In this document: positions 26,101 through 38,100 of the stretch, piece after piece | Numbering within the stretch: the stretch's first letter is position 1 | How the letters are laid out: each line of letters starts with the position of its first letter | Origin: Gnetum montanum | Lineage: Eukaryota > Streptophyta > Gnetopsida > Gnetales > Gnetaceae | Length of the DNA: 62,000 bases | Direction of reading: 5' to 3' | Assembly (NCBI GenBank): GCA_015680685.1 | Contig: MNCI01034664.1 | Coordinates: 1,195,948-1,257,947, forward strand | Notes under the pieces: model-generated | Databases searched by the model: none | What the model was told of the DNA's origin: nothing | Seen by the model: only the letters and a program-made list of their open reading frames with translations | Made by a program: the position numbers and the translations under genes

Positions 26101-29100
26101 ACATGTGCAAAGAAGATTAAACAATGAGGTCATAAAAAAGGTTGCTACATCATTGTTCCAGCAAAGCCACCGAAAGGAAGAGCAATAAAGACATTGGAAA
26201 AACAATTGTAGATGATTTGAAGAAACTACAAATAAAGATAGATTTAGCTCTTCATAAAGGCGAATGGTAAAAATGAACTTGTGTAGCGGACCCCATTTCA
26301 TTGGGACAAGGCTATGATGATGATGATGATGTATCAATAGTATAATTAGATTATCTCTTTTGTTTGTTGTCATTAGGTTCAATGTAAACACAGAAAATTG
26401 GCATACTCTAAAGTACAAATGATTGAATTGCAATCTTGCAGCGGTTGTGAGGGGGTGTGGGCTATTGTTTCTAAATCAGCAATAGGATCAGCCATCTCTT
26501 TCCAGGCTTTCTGGGCAATAAATTTCTGGATCTCAGACCTGATGAGTCATTGCTATTTAGATTTTTCTTCAAAAGTTTCACAAGTCTTGGGGATGTAGGG
26601 ATGCGAGGACACATGGATGTCCACCGCCCCAGCCCCCAGCCCCCACCCCCAGCTGCCTCCTTCCCCAGTTTAGGGATGTGAGGGTTTTTTGGGGACCTGC
26701 CAGAATGCATTGGAGATGTTATAGAATGGATTGGTTGATATGCGATTTGAAGATAGCCTAGCAACTATTGTAAGCTTGTTTCTGTTTTTCATCGAAATTT
26801 TCAGCTTGCTTACATTTCGTGTATGCCAAGTCATCCTTGAGTTCGAGAGTTTTTCTAGGTTATTTTTCAGGCTGAGCTGAGCTGTTTCCCAAGCTTTTAA
26901 TTATTGGTAGAGGGAGATGGGGTGGCAAGGTGTCTAAAGGAGGAGATAATATAGCAATTTAATTTTATAATTGGTTATTATGAAGGTGACAAAACAAGCT
27001 TGTGTCTCAGTTACTATATTTTCGTTACAAAACAAGGTGACAAATGGTTTTGTATAATGGTTTGGGTGATTAAAGGACACAAGTGACCATAAAATGTGGG
27101 ATTTGATATACACATTGAAAGGCATCCAACTCTATATGCTACCATCACTTGGATATAACGGAGGACATAGTTGGGTTTCTGCAGGTTTTGTACTAAGAAA
27201 CCATGGCTTGGTTCACTTTCATTTTTGAACTTAACTTTGATATCCTCCTTAAAGTCATTAGTGGTCTGTAAGGTGTGTGCACAGTTATGCTTGGTTTATT
27301 GAAAGCCTTCAAGTGTTGTATTGCTTGATCCCGTTAGGTTCAATGACTCTAGATATTAAGTGTAAGTATGCTTATTTTTAGAGAGTTGTGGTCAAATCCA
27401 CCTCCAAGGTAAAGTGCATGAAATGTAAATGCAACAATCCACTCAGCATGTTATAGGGATGAATGTATGCTCAAGAGTTATCTACTGTCTTCCTAAAAAA
27501 TGCAATATGCTTTAAACAAAGCATGCACCAAAAAAAAAAAGAAAAAAAAAGAAGCATCATAACCTTTAAAAACTAGGTGTGATACTAGGTAATCTTTCTT
27601 ATCCTAGGATTCAAGGGGATCATCTTAAGTATAGTTTAGAAATTGTATTGATCCCTCAAAGTTCATGTCATAGTGTTTGTGTCATTATTTCATGTTCAAG
27701 TCCTATGTTATATTTTAAGTCTTTTGTTATGTACTTTTATGTTTGTCAAAGTCAACTTAGGAGTTAGATGTTAAAGTTAATGAAGTTTTTTATTTAAAAG
27801 ATTAGGTTATTACAAGGAAAAAAGTGAGAAATGGGTTACGTCTCATTATGTGTTGTGTCCCCTTCTTGAAAGCTATATAAGGAGTCCACAACTTTCTATT
27901 CAAACTTGATGTGAGACTAAAGATAAGTTGCTCATTGCATTGTATTGTGCTCTCATTTCAATTAATAGAGAAGGAGAAGAAGAAGTTGCTTATGCTGAAG
28001 TTCTATGAGTTTCAAGCTCTTTTCTTTTCTTTGTTATTGTATAATGAGTTCATAGCGTAGATCATGCTTTAGCCTAGATTTTCACAATTAGTTCACATTC
28101 AATTTAATAATTGTTCACAATCTATTTTATAGTTTTTTTTTTTTTTGCAAAAAGGTTAAGGACTTTCATTAAAAAAGGGCCAGGGGCAGTAAAAAATCCC
28201 CAATAGTCGATAGAAATGAGATGATCACCCCCCAAGGGGGATGGAACCCCACACAAGGGATGCATGCCCCAAAAATAAAAATTGGGTGTCAAAGTAGCCT
28301 AGCTGAAAAAATCCGTAGTAAGGGAGGGTACAAAACTACGTAGTCACTGGGCTATTTAAAGTACTACAGTCAAAACCAAATCCCAAGAACCCCATTGCTT
28401 GTATCGGACAACCCCTCTTGGTCCTTATAAATTGTGCCATCAGACGGGTCTTGGAAGTCTAGTACAAGGGCATTGTGACCATTTCTGGGCATGCACCGTA
28501 TGCAAGGCCGCTTTGTAATGTTTTGACACAACAAAGCCACGACCTCTGGAAATTCCTTATATTGCTCCTCTCGCTGCTTCTTGGTGGCTTCGTTCAAGGT
28601 GGTGGCCTTATCTGGGTGGACCTTAGTGGATGTAATCCTTATGAGTCTCCTTAGCCCGGCACACCAAGCATTGTGGTTTATCCCCATGACCACGTATGGG
28701 CATATCTTCCCATTTGAAATAAACGCCTATTAGACTTGTGTGTAGTGTCTTGGTTCATCTTCATTTGCTGCTCCTCTAAGAGGGCCTTGGTTCGATGTTC
28801 GTTCTCCTCTTCCTCTCTTCTAAGCTACACTTGCTCCTCTTGTCGTAAGTCCTCCCTTATTTTCTCCCTAAGCTGGTCCTCCATCTTGCTTTTGAAAGGA
28901 ACATCTTGTAGCTCTTTCTGGTGCCATTCCTCCACTGTTGCCTCTATGAGTTGCTGCCCTTCTTGCTTCCACTTAGCCCCAGCCTTCTCCTCATGTCATA
29001 AGAGTTTTGCCTTCCATTGCACTTGTTCCTCCACCCTCACATTGACTTTGATCTTAACAGTAGCCCTGCGGAGGTTAGCCTCCAACTTATATTACAGTTC

Positions 29101-32100
29101 CTTGTAGATTTGGTCATCAACACTTTGGAGTTGCTTCTTTAGGCATAATGGCAAGGTTTGTGGTGGAGCCTGGCTAGTCAGATCTCTCGCTTGCCCTTGT
29201 TGGCCCCTCCCATCCCTTTGGTATTGTTTGCGTGAAGGAGAATGACTCTCCCTCCTGTGATGGTCTGTGCCTTGTATAAATCATGGTGTAGGAAGTGGAC
29301 TTCATTTGGTAGCGGTTCCAAAGGTCACATTGCCCTCCACAAGGCTAGGATTAGGCTAGAGTGATGCCCCCTTGTCCCCTTATAGAGGGAGGCTAAGAAA
29401 ACTTTAGGTAGATTGGGCGGCTGCCCCAGTTGCGTCCAAGGCGAAGTGCACCCCTTGGAGCTTCCTCATATTACCAAACTAGATGAAAAATCGTTTAACA
29501 AGTTCCGCTGCGTCCTACCATGTTGGAGGCAGAGCCGACTTGAGGACTTGGCCACTCCTGGTTTTTAGGACCGGCCTTGAGAAGAAGCCCTGAACATCTT
29601 GGAGCCCTTGTCTTGAGGGTAACACTATCTCTACCACCATTGACATGTTAAGGTATTGGACGATGGCCATTTCTGTAAGGATGATATAAGCACCACATAA
29701 GGTAGTAGTGCCTCCCCTCCATTGTGAAAAGAAGGATCCACCCATGAAGTCTAAGTCATCGACGAGAAGGGAAAGGTCACCCTATCCCATTGGCACCATG
29801 AATGCCCATAGCACCTGGTTACCTCTAAAGCTCTAATAGTTGGGCATGGAGGTGAGTGTAGCCCCCATGGCCGCGGTAGCCTCCTTCCAAAGCTTGGAGG
29901 CATGCAAGGTAGTTTGTTTTTGGTGGCATGAGCAATGTGGCTTGAAAAATTCAGTTGTTTCTTGTTCATCAAAGAGTCTAGAGCACTGCTCTAGAAGGAG
30001 AATCCTTGCGTAGCTGTTACATTGGCATGATACTTGAGCTGCCCAGACCACTTTATTGAACAGGTAAAGGAATACGCAATGTTGGGTAGTTTCAATGGCA
30101 TTGTGACTAAGGGGGCAAGTGTTATTAATACAGAGGCTGCGCTCCCGAAGCAATGCCTGTACTGGGAGTGCCCCTTGGATAATAAGACATAGAAAGCATT
30201 TAATGTTTTCAAGTAGACAACCTGTCCAAATGTTGTTCCCCCTATGAGTTGTAGGGTATTTATGTTTCATCGTTTTCCATGATGGTGCTTCTAGGATCTC
30301 CATCTATGACAACTTTTGGACAAACAAGTAGAGATTTTGCCACAGGTGGGAGTCCTATGTAGTAGCCTCCCACGGGTGATATTTCCTTCTAAGTATTGTC
30401 ACCTTGTGCCTCCCCACATTGTTTTGCAGGAAACAGTTAATCAGAGATTGGTATTCCATTAGAATAATATCTTTGAACCTTATCACCCCTAGCCTCCAAC
30501 CTTGAATAGGCCCTTGAGCTGCACACAGATCTCCCTCTTCGTTTTGTGTAGGTGTTGTTCAAGCTATTTGTCCTAGTCATCCATTGATTTGCCTAGGCAC
30601 CATTAAGCACAATCGATGGTGATGGTTCGCCATGTAACTTAGGGATTGCATCCCTTGCAAATCCCATGGTAGACATAAACACTTAAGAAGTCTACCAACT
30701 ATGAACTTCAAACCATCGAAATTAGGTTAGGCATCATTGCGGCATGTCATAGTGCTAGGATAAGTTTGGCATGTCTCCCATGGTGACGCTGTTGGAGCAT
30801 TGTCAAGAAGTATCATGGTAGGTGCACTAGTTGGTCAACCTTCATGCAAAGCATAAATACAAAGTGAGCATTGTGAAGTTTCGATGAGCTCCCTGTTTGC
30901 ATGGAAAAACACTCAATGAGCTTCACTGTGACTTGCTAGGGGGGAGGTCCCTTGGGTGTCATTAAGCACAATAGACGGTGATGGTTTCCTAGGTCACCTA
31001 GGATTGCAACCCCAACAAATCCCATGGTAGACATAAACCCTTGAGAAGTCCACCAATTGTAAATTGCCAATTGCTGGTAGTAGGTTAGGCATCCTCACTG
31101 CATGTCATAGTGCTAGGATAAGTCTGGAGTGTCTCCCATGGCGTTGTTGTTGGAGTGTCACCAAGAAGTATCATGGCAAGTTGACTGGCTGGCCAAGTTT
31201 AGGCAAAGTATAAACACAAACTAAGCGCTTTGAAGTTTCGACGAGCTCCCTAATTGCACGAAAAAATGCTCAATGAGCTTTGCTGCGACTTGCCAAAGGG
31301 GAGGTCCCTTGGATGTCATTAGGCACAACAAACTGATGGTTCCCCAGGATGCAAATGTGTTAGACAAATTGTGGAAGTCAAAATCATTAGGTCCAAATAA
31401 TACATAGCCTAGAACAAAAGATCGTGAGTGTTGAATAAATGACATGGGCTTAAATTATGATACATCTTAGTTAAGTTTATAACCATACTAAACAAGAAGT
31501 TTGCGTAATAGTAGCAAATCAGATCAGCCAACAATGCCATAACATGCAATATTTGCTCATGGAACGTGACATGACTAAAGTTTCCACCTATTCAAGTTGA
31601 TTGTGCATGCCATCATATTCCACCTAAATTCCTATCTTATGGATGAGTATAAATACCTCCTTTCCAAGGTGTTGGGACTTGAAGAAGATGACAAATAACC
31701 TAGTAGTTATGGACACATTGTTCAGGAGTAAGCCCTAGAAGCATCAACAATTGTTTTGATAAAAGAATTGTCAAAACTAAAATGTTTTTATGTCAAAATG
31801 TCCATGTAGATGAATGAAACATTATGTTTTATCAAACAGGACATGTGAAATGCTTTTGCACACCTAATTCTTTAAGAATTGACAATGCTAAGAAATTGCA
31901 ACCAAGACTATCTACAATGGGGCTGAGTAAGAACGTGTTGCCCTTTATAGAGTAATTAAGAGTGTACATTATTATTGGAAGATTGTTGCCATGTTTAGAT
32001 ATTAGGTCAAACATTTTGTTAACCTACCCACAAAAACAACCAAACTTAGTGATGCACTATATATATACCATCTCTCTCCACCTATTTAAAAAAATTTGGA

Positions 32101-35100
32101 TGGTTTTGGGTCTACAACTATATGTTATGAAATTAGACATTTTCTAAGGGAACCAAATTACTTTGAGGAAAAGCTCACGAAAAATGGAAATGCATCTTAA
32201 AAACAAATAGTGGTGGCTCAAGTGGCTTTAATTTTACCAGGTAGCCAGTCATTTGCATAGGGTGTTGCATAGGCCTAGTTGATCTCTCAACTGTTTACAC
32301 TTCATTCTGCCAATTGGCTTTGTGAGAATCTTTGCAACCTACTCAGTTGTTCGGATGTGTTGTGGTTCAATCACTTTGTGGTGAATCAATTGTTGGGATG
32401 TTCTATGCAATTCAATCAACTTGTGGTGAATTAGTTTATGTATCAAGTGGAACTTTCTACCCATGTATCTTATGCAATTGTGAGGTTCTTGGTTATATGA
32501 ATTGCAGATTGATTGTCCATGAACATTTTGTTTTGACCCTTTTGTAGGAAGTGAAGGAATGCTAGTAACTTCCTCATCCACTGTACTTCCTTTCCTATTT
32601 TTGACGTAGCTTTGCATTCTACTTTTATTGAAGGATTTACAATTGTCTTCTACATCTTTGATCTCTAGGAGATTGGGGAAGGTCATGATAGAGTCAAGTA
32701 ACGTAATGTTGATTGCCTGTCAAAAGCATTTGACATAGTCTAAGTCTAAAAATGCTTGTAATCGTAGTTTAATGTTTTTCTTGAATACTAGTTCAATGTA
32801 TTTTGTCTTCTTTAACAATCTTGGCACACATACCATTGTATTGTAATGACTAGTCTTTGGGTCTAGCCATACACCTTGAAATTATTCTAGTGGCATAAGT
32901 ATAATGACATACTTAGCTGATCCCATGATTACTACTATTGTATTTGTGTAGACAAATATGGATCATTAACCTTTAGGCCCTGCTGGAGCTATGGCTAAGA
33001 GCAAACTTAATCATATAAGATAAATAGAGTTGTAGCTAAGAAATAGTGTTAAATTATTTAGACAGTCATTAATCTATTTTCGAACCAGAAATTCTTTCAT
33101 TAACAGAAGCGCCAAGATCATGTAACACTAGTAATTGCTTACCATAGCTATGCGTAATGTTACTCTTAATCAAAAGAAATTAAAGTCTTTTTATGGCTTC
33201 TGGAAAGTAATGCATTACTAGTATGGATGAATTTACGAAGGCGCGACCTTGATATCGACGCCACTTGCTTGCTGTGCGGGAATGCACTCGAGACCATCCT
33301 GCATTTTGCCCTTCAATGTGTTTACATGTGCGCCACGTGGCACGTGATGGGTTGGCCTCCCCCGCTAATGTTGTTTGTTTCCGAGCCACATTGCTTTTAT
33401 AGGTGGTTTGGAAAATCCGCAACCATATAGTTTTCCAACAGTGTCGGTTGCCTGCCCCTACACCCCCCCNCAACAGTGCCTTCTATACCAACTGGTGGGA
33501 TGACTGCACATTTTTCCGGGGCATTGACATTATTCTCACGGAACTTGTGATTGCTAGATGTTTGGGGGCCCAGGAGGAGGGCAAAATCATTTTGCCCACT
33601 ACTCAAGGGTTACAGGATGTTGACATGTTTTTCATTGGGCTAGTGCCACACACGTAGAGTTAGTAGGTGCCCAAATCCACCTTGCCACCTATCTGGGCTT
33701 GGGTTGATGAGCTGGTGGACTGGTTTTTTGTATAGTCTGGAAATGGGTCCAAGCTCTAGGGCATCCACTTTGCGTTTCTCAAATGTATGAAGTTGGGCAT
33801 TAGGGTAAATCTGTGTCGCTTCTTTTTGGTTGTTTTACAACAACAGAGAAGGGGGTGTCATTCTAGGCTTATTTTGGCGTTTTGGCAGGGGGCAACGTGG
33901 GTGCAGTTGCAAGCGGGGCCAAGATCGGGTCTTGACCCCTTGGGGTTGTCCTCGCTTGGGCCCTCTTGGTTGGATTTGCTTAGGCCGTCAAGGACTACGT
34001 ATGCGGTGGTTTATTCTCGGAAGCGGGTTGGCCACCAGGAGTCGAGTGCTTCCAACCCTATGGTGGTGCCAGACGTGTCTTCGTGGATAGTGTCACGATG
34101 CGAGGTTTTATGGGATGAGGAGTTGCGTCGTGTGGCGGCGGAGGCTGCAGCCACTGGTCGTGCTGAAGAAAGGCATGACTGGGAAGCCAAGTGGGACGAA
34201 GCCCTCACGCATGCATAGGCTGAACTAGAGACCTGTTTCTAGGAGTGGGAGCAGGAGCTGCTTCGGTAGCAAACTTTGCTAGTGGAGGTTGCCCAAGCCC
34301 GGTTGGCTGACAAGCTTCGTGCCTAGATTTGGGAGGAGCTGTTGTAGGAGGAGGCTACTTGTAGAGAGCGCGAGGGGGTGGAGTGGGCACAACAGGAACG
34401 AGAATAGGACGAGGAAAGACAGAGGGCAGAGGTAGTTAGATCAGGCACACGAGCAGAGCGCTTGCCAGTGGCTTTGGGAGGGGTGTTGTCTGTACATTGT
34501 TTTGGGCATCAACTACGACTACTTGTTTTGTGTGTTGGGGGGGGGGGGGGGNNNNNNNNNNNNNNNNNNNNNNNNNNNNNNNNNNNNNNNNNNNNNNNNN
34601 NNNNNNNNNNNNNNNNNNNNNNNNNNNNNNNNNNNNNNNNNNNNNNNNNNNNNNNNNNNNNNNNNNNNNNNNNNNNNNNNNNNNNNNNNNNNNNNNNNNN
34701 NNNNNNNNNNNNNNNNNNNNNNNNNNNNNNNNNNNNNNNNNNNNNNNNNNNNNNNNNNNNNNNNNNNNNNNNNNNNNNNNNNNNNNNNNNNNNNNNNNNN
34801 NNNNNNNNNNNNNNNNNNNNNNNNNNNNNNNNNNNNNNNNNNNNNNNNNNNNNNNNNNNNNNNNNNNNNNNNNNNNNNNNNNNNNNNNNNNNNNNNNNNN
34901 NNNNNNNNNNNNNNNNNNNNNNNNNNNNNNNNNNNNNNNNNNNNNNNNNNNNNNNNNNNNNNNNNNNNNNNNNNNNNNNNNNNNNNNNNNNNNNNNNNNN
35001 NNNNNNNNNNNNNNNNNNNNNNNNNNNNNNNNNNNNNNNNNNNNNNNNNNNNNNNNNNNNNNNNNNNNNNNNNNNNNNNNNNNNNNNNNNNNNNNNNNNN

Positions 35101-38100
35101 NNNNNNNNNNNNNNNNNNNNNNNNNNNNNNNNNNNNNNNNNNNNNNNNNGGGGGGGGTGGGGGTTGCTTTGATGACACATCCATTGGATGTCTGCACGTT
35201 TCCACCTAGATGGGGGGATGTTGGTTGAGGAGCAAAATCGGTGGGAGGCGGCCATGCAAGCAATTCAGCAAGCTGCCAGTTTTGTGGATTCTGAATTGCA
35301 CCATAACATGTTGGATATTCTCCATGCCCTCAAGTGCTTGCATTGTGTGTCATAGATTGTTGACACAGTTATAGCACCAGACTGTAGTCCCCACTATTCC
35401 CCGACTGGCTGATTTGGCCTTTTTGTGCTGTGGTTTTCTTTGATGTAAGTCTTGGCCATTTGGTTTTGTGTTGGCCCCCACCACCCCCCTCCCCCCAGTT
35501 TTCCTGGTTTATAGTTGTTGGGGGTTCCCGCACCACACACCCCCTGCCCCCCCGATCATGGGATCATCCATGTTGGCCACCTTTGGTGACCTGATTTTGT
35601 ATTTTACTTTCTAGTAATATTATCCTGAACATTCTCTCTCTCTCTCTCTCTCTCTCTAAAAATGAAACTATATAAGACAATGTTTATTATTGTTCACCAA
35701 TATACATGTATGCATTATGATGCATAATCTTGAACCTCCTATGGAGACTTCCATGAAGTAAGAACTAGTCTAATACAAAATCATATTTACAACTAAAAGA
35801 GAATCATCAATAGAATTATTGAATAGGTTAAATATAAAATAGTATAGCACAATGAGTTCTTTAGCAATGGAAACATCATTCAGCCTATTAACTTTATTGG
35901 TATATGCTTTATGTGTCTTCTTGGGAGCTTGCACTATCAAGGCAACTAGAGAGCCCAATGGTGGGCTTATCAACATAAGCATTATCCTATTAGTTACATC
36001 CTTGTATGCCATGTGGAAGCCCATAGTCACTAGTGCAATCATAGAGGTCAATGGTAGGCATCATCAAAACAATGTAAGGTCCATTGGTCATAACTCTTTA
36101 TGTCATGTAGATGACCATTCCCACCAATGCAACCATAGAATCTAACAGAAGTTAGCATTAAGATCATCATCTTCATTGGTCACAACTTTGAATTATGGAA
36201 TATGATGATTAAATGTACCACAAAAGAATTAGATAGATCTCATCCATTCATCTATATTAAATAGGAGATCTTATTTATATAATTCCTATCTAATTCCATG
36301 ATTAGTTAATCCCCTATTAAGAAGATCCTTAAAGGAGATGATTAGGATCATCCCCATGATTTCTTAGATTCATGCTTATCTCTTCAAATCTATTCTTGGG
36401 AGATCGAAGCCTATAATTGTAGTAGCATATGTTCATTAGTAAGAGAATTCAAGAGAATTTCACAAGAGTGTGTTTGTTCTAACTAAGTTCTTTATTTCCT
36501 TTTAGCTTAGATCATAGATCCATGGCCCTTTAGGTTTTTCATTTGGTATCAAAGCAAGTTAGTTTAGATTTTTGACAATAGATCTCTCAAATATGTTCCA
36601 AAATCATGGATCTGTGTCTCTTCAGGTTCTCGTCTTCAATGGAGAGAATTATGAGTATTGGGTGATCAAGATGCATACATTCTTGATCTCACAAGATCTA
36701 TGGGATTTTGTTGTGAATGGATTCAAAGATGTTGATCAAGCAACATTTCAAGGTTTAAATGAAGAACAAAAGAATGAAGTCAAGGAGCTTCATAAGAAAG
36801 ATGCAGAAGCATTATTCATCATTCGATTTGGGTTAGATGTGATAGTCTTTCCCAAAATTGTCATGCATAGAACTAGAAAATCTCCATGGGATGCATTAGA
36901 GATTGCATACAGGGGATCATCAAAAGCTGGTGTTGTTAAGCTATAAGTATTAAGGAAAGATTTTGATTCTTTGCACATGCTAGATTCAGAGAATATTCAT
37001 CAATTTATTAGCCAATTTCAACAAGTTCGAAATGGACTTGAAGCTTGTGGAGAAACACCTGAGGAAAGACATGCTATTGAAAAGATTCTTCGAAGTGTAA
37101 CTAGACAATATGATCCCATTGTTGTGCTATTGAATAAACAAGAGATCTTGATAAGATGACCATGGTTGAGCTCGTAAGAAGCTTAAGAACATACGAGCAA
37201 AGGATTACTGATTGTGAGGAGTCAACAACAAATGCATTTTAAGTGCAATTTGAAAGGACATCTAATCAAAATCAAAGATCCTCAGGCGGATCCTCATTTA
37301 GAGGACGTGGATGTGCTTGCGGTAGATTTGGAGGTCATGGTTGTGGAAGATCCAATCAATCAAAGGAAGGTAAGCATTGTGATTTTTGTGGCACCAACAC
37401 CCACAAGATACTAGAATGTTGGTCTAGAAAGAAGTATGAAAAGAAAGGCAAAGCGAAACTTGTAGAACATGAAGATCAACAAAAGGATTAAGAAAAAGGT
37501 GAACAATTATTTTATATTGAAAAAGAGGAAGATCAACTCTTGATTTCTACAAAGGTACCAGATGTTGGCAACAACAACAATAGTTGGTATGTTGATAGTG
37601 GGTGTAGTAATCACATGATTGGGAATAAGAAGTTTTCAAATCTAGAAAAATATGATGGAAAGGTAACTATAGGTAATGGAAAGAAGTTAACCATTACTAG
37701 GATTGGATCACTTGCCTTCACAACAACTCAAGGTAATAAATATATTATCTCCTAGATATATTATGTTCAGGATCTTTCAAAGAATCTATTAAGTGTTGGC
37801 CAATTATGTTGTAATAGTTATTGTGTGGAATTTGAAAGAGATGTTTGTAAGATTTTTAAGGCTGATGATGACAAAGGTATTGCCATTATCTTTGTTGGAA
37901 CCATCCTCTATTGTCGAAGTAGCCTTGGATATACGCTGGATAGAGGCAATGGAAAAGGTAATTAATCAAATCAACAAAAACAATACGTGGAGCCTTGTTT
38001 CTCATTCGCTCGATAAGCTAGTCATTGGATTAAAATTGGTATTTAAAATAAAAAGAAATCAACATGGTCAGGTGGAAAAATTTAAATCTTGCCTTGTCCC

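Larger units (their letters stand above)
28133..30590 (-). mobile_element. 5'-truncated L1-type LINE (LINE-3)
   Basis: The minus-strand tail is a run of 14 A (plus-strand T 28133-28146). Reading from 30590 to 28133 gives the end of the reverse transcriptase linker, a decayed zf-RVT segment and the same coding extension as LINE-2. The 5' end is ragged near 30590, where a tandem array begins. No clear target duplication was found. Confidence 0.72.
33180..35662 (+). mobile_element. 5'-truncated L1-type LINE (LINE-4)
   Basis: Begins inside ORF2 at KVFLWLLESNALLV (33183) and ends at the same tail sequence as LINE-2 (CCTGAACATTCTCTC), here grown into a CT microsatellite plus AAAAA. It carries zf-RVT, module A, coiled coil and module B in that order. 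A 598-base assembly gap lies in it. The flanks AAAAGAAATTAAAG and AAAATGAAACTATA are only loosely alike, so a target duplication is uncertain. Confidence 0.8.

Noticed and set aside
25927-26433. 168-codon minus-strand ORF
   Set aside because: Antisense shadow of the RTE tail, whose plus-strand translation shows recognisable RTE motifs.
30600-31345. Ordinary centromere-like satellite
   Set aside because: Period near 358 bp could suggest it, but there are only about two units and they code for a LINE domain.
34436-35263. Several ORFs of 228-275 codons
   Set aside because: They consist almost entirely of X across the 598-N gap.
35852-36145. 97-codon ORF with hydrophobic N terminus as a membrane protein gene
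   Set aside because: Overlaps a minus-strand ORF of equal length, contains a diverged internal duplication and lies where the Copia-1 LTR should be.
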